From the NCBI GenBank assembly GCA_900550925.1, contig URTU01000051.1, positions 1 through 13,254 on the forward strand: a DNA stretch of 13,254 bases. Reading direction: 5' to 3'. Under the pieces are notes generated by a model, which worked only from the letters and a program-made list of their open reading frames with translations, did not search any database and had not been told where the DNA came from. Made by a program: the position numbers and the translations under genes. This document shows positions 1 to 7,507 of the stretch, piece by piece; positions within the stretch are counted from its first letter, which is position 1, and every line of letters starts with the position of its first letter. This DNA comes from an uncultured Alistipes sp. (GTDB lineage: Bacteria; Bacteroidota; Bacteroidia; Bacteroidales; Rikenellaceae).

Positions 1-642
1 GCCGGAGTGCAGGTCCTTGTTGGGGCCTGTCACTTCGACCTCCATATAAGTCAAACCGCGCAGACCGCAGGTGATCGAAGGTATCTGCATCGAGATCATC
101 GATGTATCGGAAACCAGAATGATGTCTGCCTTGAGCATCTTCTTGTTGTCGGCGCAGAACTTGTAGAGGCTGGGCGATCCGATCTCCTCCTCGCCTTCGA
201 GCAGGAATTTCACATTGCAGGGCAGGCTGTCGGTCGCGCACATCGCTTCGAACGCCTTGGCGTGCATGAAAAGCTGGCCTTTGTCGTCGTCCGCACCCCG
301 GCACCAGATGCGTCCGTCCTTCACGACCGGTTCGAACGGCGAGGTGCGCCATTCGTCCACCGGATCGACCGGCATCACGTCGTAGTGGCCGTAGACCAAT
401 ACGGTTTTGGCCTTGGGGTCGATGATCTTCTCGGCATAGACGATCGGGTTGCCCTCAGTCGGCATGACATCGGCACGGTCGGCACCGGCCTTCATCAACG
501 ATACGGCCAGCCACTCGGCGCAACGCTCCATGTCGGGTTTGTGCTCGGCCTGGGCGCTGATCGACGGAATCCGAAGCAATTCGAACAGCTCTTCGGTGAA
601 CCGGTCGAAGTTCTGGTTGATATATTCTCTGCTTTTATTCAT
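1..642 (-). CDS. M20 family metallopeptidase (dipeptidase-like), C-terminal part missing
   Basis: This is the N-terminal 214 codons of a di-zinc aminoacyl-peptidase of the M20/ArgE/DapE/CPG2 type; the window edge cuts it. Reading the minus strand from the ATG at 642-640 gives the catalytic domain in order: GHYDVMP (metal His86 and Asp88), GADDDKG (bridging Asp about residue 119), and EGEEEIGS (general-base Glu152, metal Glu153). The visible part ends at NKDLHSG, which in this family is the conserved His at the entry to the dimerisation (lid) domain. No signal peptide is visible, so the enzyme is probably cytoplasmic. The family cleaves dipeptides or N-acyl amino acids; the exact substrate cannot be told from this half. 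The gene lies 12 bases downstream of the glmM stop on the same strand, so the two are probably cotranscribed. The family assignment is firm and the substrate is open. Confidence 0.93.
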   Translation of the reverse strand, partial: MNKSREYINQNFDRFTEELFELLRIPSISAQAEHKPDMERCAEWLAVSLMKAGADRADVMPTEGNPIVYAEKIIDPKAKTVLVYGHYDVMPVDPVDEWRTSPFEPVVKDGRIWCRGADDDKGQLFMHAKAFEAMCATDSLPCNVKFLLEGEEEIGSPSLYKFCADNKKMLKADIILVSDTSMISMQIPSITCGLRGLTYMEVEVTGPNKDLHSG

Positions 643-654
643 TGTTTAAGCGTA

Positions 655-2046
655 TTACAGTTTGCAAACATCCTTGATTTCGGCAATGAACCGCGCTGCC
701 AGAGCATCTGCCTCGGACTGTGACTTGGCTTCGGCATAGATGCGGATGACAGGTTCGGTATTGGACTTGCGCATGTGGACCCACTTGTCCGCAAAGTCGA
801 TCTTCACGCCGTCGATATCCGTTATCTTTTCGCCCTCGTAACGTCGTTTCATCTCCTGGAGGACTTTGGCGGTGTCGATCGAGGGTGTGAGCTGGATCTT
901 GTTTTTCGAGGCGAAATATTCGGGATATGTCGCCTTGAGACCGCTCATGGTCTTGCCGCTCGCTGCGAGGTGCGTCAAGAAGAGTGCCACACCTACCAGG
1001 GCGTCACGGCCGTAGTGCAGGGCAGGGTAGATCACACCGCCGTTGCCTTCGCCGCCGATGACGGCTCCGACCTCCTTCATCTTGGCGACGACGTTGACTT
1101 CGCCCACGGCCGATGCAAAATATTGGCCTCCGCGGCGTTCGGTGACGTCACGCAGCGCCCGCGACGAACTGAGGTTCGAGGCGGTATTTCCGACTTTTTT
1201 CGAAAGGATGTAATCGGCAACGGCTACCAGCGTGTACTCTTCGCCGAACATCCGGCCGTCCTCGCAGACCAGTGCCAGACGGTCGACGTCGGGGTCTACC
1301 ACCACGCCCAGGTCAGCCTTCTCCCTTACGATAACTTCAGAGATCTGGGTAAGGTTTTCGGGTATCGGTTCGGGGTTGTGAGCGAAGTCGCCTGTGGGTT
1401 CGCAGTTGAGTTCCACCACCTGGCAGCCCAGCCGGCGCAACAGCTCCGGAATAACGATTCCGCCCACCGAATTGACCGCGTCGACAACCACCTTGAAGTG
1501 GCGCTTGGCAACCGCCTCGGCATCGACATATTGGAGTTTGAGCACCATGTCTATGTGGCGTTGGTTGAAATTCTCGCGCGAAAGCACGTGGCCGATGCCG
1601 TCAATCTGCGGATATTCGTATGCGTTGTCTTCGGCCAGCTGCAGTACTCGTTTGCCGTCGGCGTCACTCAGGAATTCGCCGTTGGCGTTGAGCAGTTTCA
1701 GGGCGTTCCACTGTTTTGGGTTGTGCGAGGCGGTGATGATGATTCCGCCGTCGGCCTTATGGTATGTTACAGCCAACTCCGTTCCGGGGGTGGTGCACAG
1801 TCCGACATTGACCACGTCGACGCCGCATCCGAGCAGTGTCCCTTCGACCAGGTCGCCGACCAGCTCGCCCGAAAGGCGTGCATCGCGGCCGACAACGATT
1901 TTGAGTTTTTCTCCGTCGGGTTTGCTCTCGGCGATGAATCGTACGTATGCCGTGACGAACCTGACCACATCGATCGGAGTCAGGTTGTCGCCCGCAGTGC
2001 CTCCGATCGTCCCTCTGATACCGGAAATAGATTTGATAAGTGTCAT
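655..2046 (-). CDS. glmM: phosphoglucosamine mutase GlmM
   Basis: This 463-residue enzyme of the alpha-D-phosphohexomutase superfamily interconverts glucosamine-6-phosphate and glucosamine-1-phosphate, on the route to UDP-GlcNAc for peptidoglycan and lipid A. All four signature sites are present. The phosphoserine loop is TASHNP (Ser107), the Mg-binding loop is DPDVDR (251-256), the sugar-recognition loop is GEGNGG (332-337), and the phosphate-binding loop is RKSNTEP (426-432). The N-terminal SISGIRG also fits. The length slightly exceeds the roughly 445 residues of proteobacterial GlmM. The ATG at 2046-2044 is preferred because a TAnnTTTG promoter box lies about 33 bases upstream on the same strand. 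A related phosphomannomutase/phosphoglucomutase specificity cannot be excluded from motifs alone, but the GEGNGG form favours GlmM. An M20 peptidase gene follows 12 bases downstream. Confidence 0.93.
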   Translation of the reverse strand: MTLIKSISGIRGTIGGTAGDNLTPIDVVRFVTAYVRFIAESKPDGEKLKIVVGRDARLSGELVGDLVEGTLLGCGVDVVNVGLCTTPGTELAVTYHKADGGIIITASHNPKQWNALKLLNANGEFLSDADGKRVLQLAEDNAYEYPQIDGIGHVLSRENFNQRHIDMVLKLQYVDAEAVAKRHFKVVVDAVNSVGGIVIPELLRRLGCQVVELNCEPTGDFAHNPEPIPENLTQISEVIVREKADLGVVVDPDVDRLALVCEDGRMFGEEYTLVAVADYILSKKVGNTASNLSSSRALRDVTERRGGQYFASAVGEVNVVAKMKEVGAVIGGEGNGGVIYPALHYGRDALVGVALFLTHLAASGKTMSGLKATYPEYFASKNKIQLTPSIDTAKVLQEMKRRYEGEKITDIDGVKIDFADKWVHMRKSNTEPVIRIYAEAKSQSEADALAARFIAEIKDVCKL

Positions 2047-2079
2047 ATGAAGCTGATCTCAATAAAATATTTGCAACCT

Positions 2080-2087
2080 CAAAAATA
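2080..2087 (-). promoter_or_regulatory. probable glmM promoter, -7 box TATTTTTG
   Basis: On the minus strand the octamer TATTTTTG matches the Bacteroides -7 consensus TAnnTTTG exactly. The glmM ATG begins 33 bases further downstream. No clear TTTG -33 element sits at the expected 19-21 base distance; the area there is an A/T-rich run containing TTCTTTAA. A transcript starting about 7 bases after the box would have a leader of some 25 bases. The call is made from the consensus and position only. Confidence 0.5.
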
Positions 2088-2137
2088 GTCTAAAAATTAA
2101 AATTAAAGAAGTTTATCGCATTTTATTTGACGGGGAC

Positions 2138-2168
2138 TTTGTTTTTTTGTGCGGAATCGCTATTTTTA
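2138..2168 (+). promoter_or_regulatory. probable promoter of the nucleoside phosphorylase gene (-33 TTTG, -7 TATTTTTA)
   Basis: TTTG at 2138-2141 and TATTTTTA at 2161-2168 are separated by 19 bases. This fits the Bacteroides sigma-70 pattern TTTG-N19-21-TAnnTTTG with one mismatch in the last base. The predicted start of transcription near 2175 lies downstream of the TTG codon at 2127 and upstream of the ATG at 2205, so it decides the start codon of the gene. With the minus-strand box at 2080-2087 it makes this spacer a divergent promoter region. Confidence 0.5.
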
Positions 2169-2204
2169 CGAATTGTTACATGTTATTTTAACAGGAATGT
2201 TTTT

Positions 2205-3083
2205 ATGAGAACGATACCCCCTTCCGAATTGGTTATCAATGATGACGGTTCGGTTTTCCACCTCCATCTGAAACCTGAACAATTGGCCGATACGGTCCTG
2301 TTGATGGGCGATCCGGGACGTGTCGAAATGGTCGCATCGTTTTTCGACGACATCGAATGCCGTGTGGCGAGCCGCGAATTCGTGACCGTGACCGGATCGT
2401 ATAAGGGCAAGCGTATGACGGCTTTGTCGACCGGTATTGGTACCGACAACATCGATATCGTCGTCACGGAACTCGACGCCCTGGCAAACATCGACTTCGA
2501 AACCCGCCAGGTGAAAGAGAAAAAACGCCGGCTGACACTCTTGCGCATCGGAACCTCCGGAGCCCTGCAGCCGGACCTCAAGGTGGGAACACTGCTGTTC
2601 TCGGAGACGTCGATCGGTTTCGACGGCCTGCTCAACTTCTACAAGGGCCGAAACGATGTCTGCGACCTCGATATCGAGAAGGCTTTCATCAAACATACCG
2701 GTTGGAGCGACCTGCTGCCGCGGCCATATTTCATCAACGCCCACCCAGACCTGATCAGTCTGTTCGCCGACTGTACCACTCCGGGCATCACCGTTTCGGC
2801 CCCGGGATTCTATGCGCCTCAGGGACGCTGGGTGCGGCTCGAACCGGCCGACCCAGACCTGAATGCCAAGATCGAGAGCTTCCGATACAACGGCCGCCGC
2901 GTAACGAATTTCGAAATGGAGGGCTCGGCCCTGGCCGGCCTGTCGGCGCTGATGGGGCACCGCGCAGCCACGATATGCGTGCTGATCGTACAGCGGGTTG
3001 CTCACGATGCCGTGACGGACTACAAGTCCATGATCCGTCACATGATCGTAACGGCGCTCGACCGCCTGGCAACACTGGATTGA
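2205..3083 (+). CDS. nucleoside phosphorylase, uridine phosphorylase-like
   Basis: This 292-residue member of the PNP/UDP phosphorylase family 1 (PF01048 type) is predicted to split a nucleoside with phosphate into base plus ribose-1-phosphate in pyrimidine salvage. Motifs in order are GDPGR (35-39, phosphate), STGIGTDN (75-82), RIGTSG (114-119, phosphate), PQGR (205-208) and FEMEG (236-240, ribose). The Gln206-x-Arg208 pair matches the Gln/Arg pair that holds uracil in E. coli Udp (Gln166/Arg168), which favours uridine over purine nucleosides. It is about 40 residues longer than E. coli Udp. An upstream TTG (2127) would add 26 residues, but it lies before the predicted transcription start and those residues look unlike the family, so the ATG at 2205 is chosen. 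dnaN follows 53 bases downstream. Family is certain; uridine specificity is an inference. Confidence 0.88.
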   Translation: MRTIPPSELVINDDGSVFHLHLKPEQLADTVLLMGDPGRVEMVASFFDDIECRVASREFVTVTGSYKGKRMTALSTGIGTDNIDIVVTELDALANIDFETRQVKEKKRRLTLLRIGTSGALQPDLKVGTLLFSETSIGFDGLLNFYKGRNDVCDLDIEKAFIKHTGWSDLLPRPYFINAHPDLISLFADCTTPGITVSAPGFYAPQGRWVRLEPADPDLNAKIESFRYNGRRVTNFEMEGSALAGLSALMGHRAATICVLIVQRVAHDAVTDYKSMIRHMIVTALDRLATLD

Positions 3084-3136
3084 AAACGACAGTTTTTGAA
3101 TATATAAAATCAGAAAAATAAAAACCACGAAACATC

Positions 3137-4261
3137 ATGAAATTTTCGGTATCAAGTTCCTCACTTCTGAGCCTGCTCTCGATGACAGGCAAGGTGATAA
3201 GCAGTAAAAACCAGCTTCCGATTCTGGATTACTTCCTCTTCGAGCTCAAGGACGGACGTCTGAAGGTTACGGCATCGGATCTCGAAACGGTGCTGACGGG
3301 CAGTATCGAGGTCGACAATGTGGAATCCGAAGGCATCATCGCCGCACCGGCCCGACTGATGCTCGATTCGCTCAAGGAGTTCGCCGAAATGCCGCTGACG
3401 ATCGAGGTCAACGACTCGACCTGGGAGATCAAGATCAGCTGGAACAGCGGCGTGTCGTCGATCCCGGGCGTCTCGGGAGTGAGCTATCCGGCAATGCCGC
3501 CACTGAATGAATCTGCAAAAACAATGGAGTTCGATGTCGAAACGCTGGTCAACGGTATCAACAAGACCGTCTTCGCAACGGCCGACGACGAGCTGCGTCC
3601 GGTCATGAACGGCGTATATATCAATATCACTCCCGAGTCGACGACATTCGTCGGGACCGATGCCCACAAGCTGGTGCGCTATACGGCCGAATCGCATGTC
3701 GATGCCGCCGATTCGTTCATCCTGCCCAAGAAACCGGCAAACCTGCTCAAAAGCATGTTGCTCAAGGAGGAGGGTATGATACGCGTTACGTGCGATTCGC
3801 GCAACGTGATCTTCGAACTCAAGAACCACACCTTGTCGTGCCGCCTGATCGAGGGCAACTACCCGAACTACAATGCCGTCATTCCGGCTAATAACCCCAA
3901 CAAGCTGCTCATCGACCGCATCGACCTGCTCAACGGCATCAAGCGTGTTGCCGTGTGCTCGAACCAGGCGACCAACCTCATCCGGATGGACCTCTCGGAA
4001 AACAAGCTGGTGCTGATGGCTCAGGACCTCGACTTCTCGGTATCGGCAAAGGAGTCGCTCTCGTGCAGCTATGAGGGCGATCCGATCACCATCGGTTTCA
4101 AGTCGACCTTCCTGATCGAGATACTCTCGAATCTCGAAACCCCGACTATTGCCGTCGAACTGGCCGATTCGACCCGGGCCGGCGTATTCAAACCCGTCTA
4201 TGACGACAAGCAGAGCAGCGATACCTTGATGCTGCTTATGCCGATGATGATTAATGCTTGA
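3137..4261 (+). CDS. dnaN: DNA polymerase III subunit beta (sliding clamp)
   Basis: This 374-residue protein is the ring-forming clamp that tethers DNA polymerase III and many repair factors to DNA. Three clamp domains of about 120 residues each can be followed. The N-terminal MKFSVSSSSL start, the NQLPILDYFLFEL strand, the central VMNGVYINI and GTDAHKLV segments and RLIEGNYPNYNAVIP are all typical. The C-terminus LMPMMINA corresponds to the VMPMRL end that lies by the protein-binding pocket in E. coli. Length is close to the usual 366-375. The gene is not next to dnaA, which is common in Bacteroidales. It is followed after 5 bases by a 3'-5' exonuclease, which suggests coupled translation of two replication or repair proteins. 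Confidence 0.97.
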   Translation: MKFSVSSSSLLSLLSMTGKVISSKNQLPILDYFLFELKDGRLKVTASDLETVLTGSIEVDNVESEGIIAAPARLMLDSLKEFAEMPLTIEVNDSTWEIKISWNSGVSSIPGVSGVSYPAMPPLNESAKTMEFDVETLVNGINKTVFATADDELRPVMNGVYINITPESTTFVGTDAHKLVRYTAESHVDAADSFILPKKPANLLKSMLLKEEGMIRVTCDSRNVIFELKNHTLSCRLIEGNYPNYNAVIPANNPNKLLIDRIDLLNGIKRVAVCSNQATNLIRMDLSENKLVLMAQDLDFSVSAKESLSCSYEGDPITIGFKSTFLIEILSNLETPTIAVELADSTRAGVFKPVYDDKQSSDTLMLLMPMMINA

Positions 4262-4266
4262 CGGAG

Positions 4267-5037
4267 ATGCGGCTGAACCTCAAGAAACCGATCGTATTCT
4301 TCGATCTCGAAACTACCGGAATAGATCCGGCGCGGGACCGCATCGTCGAGATATCGACGGTGAAGGTCTTCGTCGACGGCCATACCGAAACCAAAACCAG
4401 ACGGCTGAATCCCGAAATGCACATTCCGGCCGAAGCTACGGCCATTCACGGAATTACGGATGAGGATGTGGCCGACCAACCGCGTTTCCGCGAGATTGCA
4501 AAGTCCCTGGCCGCATATCTCGAGGGGTGTGATCTGGGCGGATACAACTCCAACAAGTTCGACGTCCCGGTGCTGGTCGAGGAGTTCCTGCGGGCCGGCG
4601 TGAACGTCGACTTCAAGAACCGGAATTTCGTGGATGTGCAGAACATCTTCCATAAGATGGAGCAGCGCACCCTGTCGGCGGCATACAAGTTCTATTGCGG
4701 CAAGGAGCTGGACAATGCCCACTCGGCCGAAGCCGATACGATGGCAACCTACGAGGTGTTGCAGTCGCAGCTCGACCGTTATCCCGAATTGCGGAACGAC
4801 ATCGCTTTTCTGGCACAGTTCTCGGCACGCGGACAGGCGGCCGATTACGCCGGCCGGATACTTTACAACGACCGCGGTGAGGAGATCTTCGGTTTCGGGA
4901 AGCACAAGGGACGTGTGGTCGCCGAGGTATTCCGCGAGGAACCGAGTTACTATTCGTGGATGATGAACGGCGATTTCCCGCTCTATACCAAAAAAGTCAT
5001 AACCGAAATCCGGTTGCGCGACCGCGATAAAAAATGA
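4267..5037 (+). CDS. DEDDh 3'-5' exonuclease (DnaQ/RNase T type) with ExoX-like C-terminal segment
   Basis: This 256-residue exonuclease is related to the DNA polymerase III epsilon subunit. The active-site acids are visible: DLETTG (Asp13, Glu15, motif I), GYNSNKFD (Asp99, motif II) and AHSAEADT (His152 with Asp157, motif III, DEDDh form). A separate tail at about 205-256 with FGFGKHKG and YYSWMMNGDFPL resembles the small C-terminal domain found after ExoX-type exonucleases. That part of the call is from memory of the pattern. A TTG at 4258 inside the end of dnaN could add three residues; the ATG at 4267 is preferred because relatives begin with the MRLNLKKPI type of start. The gene sits 5 bases after dnaN and 13 bases before the LysM gene. 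Whether it is the proofreading subunit or a separate nuclease is open: Bacteroidales PolIII often carries proofreading elsewhere. Confidence 0.9.
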   Translation: MRLNLKKPIVFFDLETTGIDPARDRIVEISTVKVFVDGHTETKTRRLNPEMHIPAEATAIHGITDEDVADQPRFREIAKSLAAYLEGCDLGGYNSNKFDVPVLVEEFLRAGVNVDFKNRNFVDVQNIFHKMEQRTLSAAYKFYCGKELDNAHSAEADTMATYEVLQSQLDRYPELRNDIAFLAQFSARGQAADYAGRILYNDRGEEIFGFGKHKGRVVAEVFREEPSYYSWMMNGDFPLYTKKVITEIRLRDRDKK

Positions 5038-5050
5038 CCCACTGACTCAA

Positions 5051-6862
5051 ATGAAAACCAAAGCGTTGATAGTGCCGGCAATCGTGTTGCTGCTGTTCAT
5101 GCAGGGCGCTCCGGCATCGGCACAGCAGCCGCCCGAACAGGGAAAATCCGAAAGTATCGTCCGTATCGACGGCGACAGCTACTATGTACATACCGTCGTC
5201 GCCGGCGAGACCCTCTATTCGCTTGCCCGCGCATACGGCGTCACGACCGGCGCAATCGTGCATTACAACCCGCTGATTGCCGGAGGGCTGAAGGCCGGAC
5301 AGGTATTGAAGATTCCGGCGATCGGGGTCTCGAAGCCCAAGATGTCGCAACGCAAGCAGAACCGTCTGTTCGATGAACATGTGGTGAAGCCTGGCGAAAC
5401 GGCCTATTCAATCTCGAAAACCTATTCGGTGCCCGTCAAGACGTTGTTGGAAGATAATCCGTTGCTCGATCCGGCCCATATTTCGATCGGACAGGTGATC
5501 CTGGTCCGCAAGAGCGAGATGGGCGACAGCGACGAAATACAGGCGATGAACGATCTGGAAGAGTACAAGAATGCCCTGAACAGTGTCTCGACCGACTATG
5601 CCTACCACCTGGTCGAACAAGGCGAGACGCTCTACTCGCTCAGCAAGCAGTACGGAATTCCGCAGGAGGAGCTTGTGGCGCTGAACGGCCTGACTGACGG
5701 CTTGAAGGCCGGTGCCATGATCCGCCTGCCGATCGAAATCACCCAGACCGATTATGAAGAGCCCGACCTGGAACAGGTGCAGCAGCCCGAGGAGGAGACA
5801 TTCGAGGAGATTGAACTGACCCGTCCCGAATCATATGGCGGAGCCGACATAGCACTGTTGCTGCCCTTGAAGACCTCGGGACCGATCAATCCGAGTTTTC
5901 TGGATTTCTACCAGGGATTTCTGCTCGGAATGGAGGACCTGAAGGCTGAAGGACTGTCGTTTACGGTGAATGTTTTCGATACGAAGCGTTCGGCCGACGA
6001 GCTGGCCCGCATCGTCGAAACCCCTGCATTCCGGCAGGCCGATCTGATAGTCGGGCCGGTCTATGCCGACGAAATCGAAAACCTGCTGCCCTATGCCAAA
6101 CATAACCGGATAGCGGTCGTCTCGCCACTGTCGAATGTCGACGACCTGCGCTCACCCGTATTGTTCGGCATGGCGCCGGCCGATACCGCACGGATTGAAA
6201 AACTGCGTCCGCTGTTTGTCGGCGACAAGAACATCGTCTTGATCTACGGCACAAAGAATGACAGCGAACTCGAACATGATGTCAAAACCATTCTCGGCTC
6301 TACGCCTTACCGGACATATAAATACAACGGCCCGAACAATGCCGACATGTCGTCGCTGTTCAAGGGTGAGAGCGAGAATCTCTACGTGGTGCTGTCGCAG
6401 GACGAATCGGAGGTCGACAAGATACTCGCCTCGCTGAGTTCGGCCCACAACAACCTCGTCAGCCGCAGCCAGTTGAAAGGTGCAACGATCAGGGTGCTCG
6501 GATCGCCGCGCTGGGGGCGTTTTTCGAGCATCGACCGCAATCTGTTCTTCAAGATGCAGGTTTGTTTCGTCTCGTCCTACATGGCCAAGCGTGGCGACGG
6601 CACGATCGATCGGTTCGACAGCCGATACATAACGGCATTCCGAACCATTCCTTCGATGTTTTCGTATCGCGGTTACGATGCCGCAATGATATTCGGACGC
6701 GCATTGTATGCCCGCGAAGGCATAACGGAATATGTCGAGGGCAACGCCCACAAACCTTTGCAGACCGTTTACCGTTTCGGGCGCGATCGTCGGGGTGCGG
6801 TGCTCAACAACGAATGGATGCTGATCTGCTACAACGGGAATTATACCATTACGGGTGAATAG
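5051..6862 (+). CDS. secreted triple-LysM protein with type 1 periplasmic-binding-like domain
   Basis: This 603-residue exported protein has a signal peptide at 1-24 with likely cleavage after PASA. Three LysM peptidoglycan-binding domains follow at about 44-90, 108-154 and 183-228, each with the YxVxxGETxYSxSxxY pattern and a closing GQxLxIP-like strand. An acidic linker (about 232-262) leads to a C-terminal domain (about 264-603) that looks like a type 1 periplasmic-binding fold. This contains an ADIALLLPL strand, ADLIVGPVYADEIE and NRIAVVSPLSN. Such folds bind small ligands or, as in LpoA, act as scaffolds that activate peptidoglycan synthases. The predicted location is the periplasm or outer membrane, bound to peptidoglycan. 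It ends the run begun by dnaN, 13 bases after the exonuclease gene. LysM is certain; the ligand or partner of the binding domain is unknown. Confidence 0.9.
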   Translation: MKTKALIVPAIVLLLFMQGAPASAQQPPEQGKSESIVRIDGDSYYVHTVVAGETLYSLARAYGVTTGAIVHYNPLIAGGLKAGQVLKIPAIGVSKPKMSQRKQNRLFDEHVVKPGETAYSISKTYSVPVKTLLEDNPLLDPAHISIGQVILVRKSEMGDSDEIQAMNDLEEYKNALNSVSTDYAYHLVEQGETLYSLSKQYGIPQEELVALNGLTDGLKAGAMIRLPIEITQTDYEEPDLEQVQQPEEETFEEIELTRPESYGGADIALLLPLKTSGPINPSFLDFYQGFLLGMEDLKAEGLSFTVNVFDTKRSADELARIVETPAFRQADLIVGPVYADEIENLLPYAKHNRIAVVSPLSNVDDLRSPVLFGMAPADTARIEKLRPLFVGDKNIVLIYGTKNDSELEHDVKTILGSTPYRTYKYNGPNNADMSSLFKGESENLYVVLSQDESEVDKILASLSSAHNNLVSRSQLKGATIRVLGSPRWGRFSSIDRNLFFKMQVCFVSSYMAKRGDGTIDRFDSRYITAFRTIPSMFSYRGYDAAMIFGRALYAREGITEYVEGNAHKPLQTVYRFGRDRRGAVLNNEWMLICYNGNYTITGE

Positions 6863-7210
6863 AGCACCGGCCCGATAATAACCTGTCTACAGTCAATGCT
6901 ACACGGTATGTGGTACTGCTGCAATGGAGGCTATTGTCCATAGTCAGACCAGATCATCTTGTTCTCACGATCGTTATTGGCTAAACCGTGATATGACTTT
7001 ATGAAATACTCATAATGGCTCATTACGGCAATTCACGGCTGCTTGCAATACCTTCCACCGGTCTCCACCGTGGCACTAATTTTCGGAATAGATGTGTCAT
7101 CAGGTTTATCACTCGGGCCCCGTCATTGATGTGAAAGAGGAGAATGGGATTTGCCAATTTTATTTTAAAAGAACGATACTGTATCAGCCGCCACAGAATC
7201 TTTCGCCATG
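6863..7210. other. gene-free stretch with several hairpins; possible structured RNA or eroded gene
   Basis: No convincing gene lies between the LysM gene and the terminator at 7211. The strand is rich in local inverted repeats. GGCTAT/ATAGTC (6929-6945) forms a short hairpin with one G-U pair. CCGTGA (6986-6991) pairs with TCACGG (7033-7038) and encloses ATGA/TCAT and an inner TTATGA-aatac-TCATAA hairpin. CCACcGG/CCGTGG lies near 7054-7072. Together with the strong terminator that follows, this could be a plus-strand noncoding RNA or a long 3' UTR. On the minus strand an open frame of about 90 codons without an early ATG ends at 7023, and a 30-residue ORF (7023-6931) follows in another frame; either could be the remains of a gene. 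I recognise no Rfam family here: RNase P, tmRNA and SRP signature motifs were not seen. Confidence 0.35.
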
Positions 7211-7267
7211 AAAAACTGCCACAATAGGCCTGGGAGCCACACTCCCGCTTATTGTGGCAGTTTTTTT
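7211..7267 (+). terminator. strong intrinsic terminator, possibly bidirectional
   Basis: Arms 7211-7226 and 7250-7265 are perfect inverted complements over 16 bases, with the core CTGCCACAATA/TATTGTGGCAG. An inner GGGAG (7232-7236)/CTCCC (7242-7246) stem has the 5-base loop CCACA. The right arm runs into seven T residues (7261-7267). The five A residues at 7211-7215 give a T-run on the other strand, so it could also work in reverse. It lies about 350 bases after the last plus-strand stop (6862), so it closes either a long 3' UTR or an unannotated RNA, and it insulates the accessory operon that begins downstream. Confidence 0.88.
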
Positions 7268-7310
7268 GATTTTTAGGATGATAGCGTATGTGATATTATT
7301 AATAAATCCC

Positions 7311-7318
7311 TATATTTG
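7311..7318 (+). promoter_or_regulatory. probable promoter of the four-gene secreted operon, -7 box TATATTTG
   Basis: TATATTTG is an exact match to the Bacteroides -7 consensus TAnnTTTG. Upstream at the right distance there is only a partial -33 element (TATG at 7287-7290 with 20-base spacing, or TGTG at 7289-7292 with 18). It lies 44 bases after the terminator and 190 bases before the ATG at 7508, so the mRNA would carry a leader of about 180 bases. The leader contains a 15-codon ORF (ATG 7364, stop 7409-7411) of doubtful meaning. No riboswitch is recognised. Confidence 0.5.
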
Positions 7319-7507
7319 TGCAGAATGCGAACCCAATCTAATTTATATTTTTAACACCAACTAATGTATGAAATGTTTTACCTTACATTGTCTGATCCTA
7401 TGAGTGTATAATTATTGGTCTGTGGCCGTAAACAATAATGCCTCAATCCCGATATGCCCTCTGCGGACTTTCCTAATTATTCAAACCTAATTAATCCAAT
7501 TCGATTG

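Noticed and set aside
7..723. 238-codon plus-strand open frame at the left end
   Set aside because: The minus strand encodes the M20 peptidase with its metal ligands, and the frame runs across the gene boundary into glmM.
775..2088. 437-codon plus-strand open frame opposite glmM
   Set aside because: It is the antisense of a gene with all GlmM motifs; its translation has no domain pattern and arises from GC-rich codon structure.
2127..2204. TTG start extending the phosphorylase by 26 residues
   Set aside because: It lies upstream of the predicted transcription start, and the extra residues are hydrophobic and unlike the family N-terminus.
2166..3128. 320-codon minus-strand open frame opposite the nucleoside phosphorylase
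   Set aside because: The plus strand carries the complete phosphorylase motif set; the antisense product is Arg/His-rich without a family.
6863..7507. tRNA, tmRNA, RNase P RNA, CRISPR repeats or insertion-sequence ends
   Set aside because: No signature motif, no regularly spaced repeat and no transposase gene were found; the terminator hairpin has a T-run and inner stem unlike paired IS ends.
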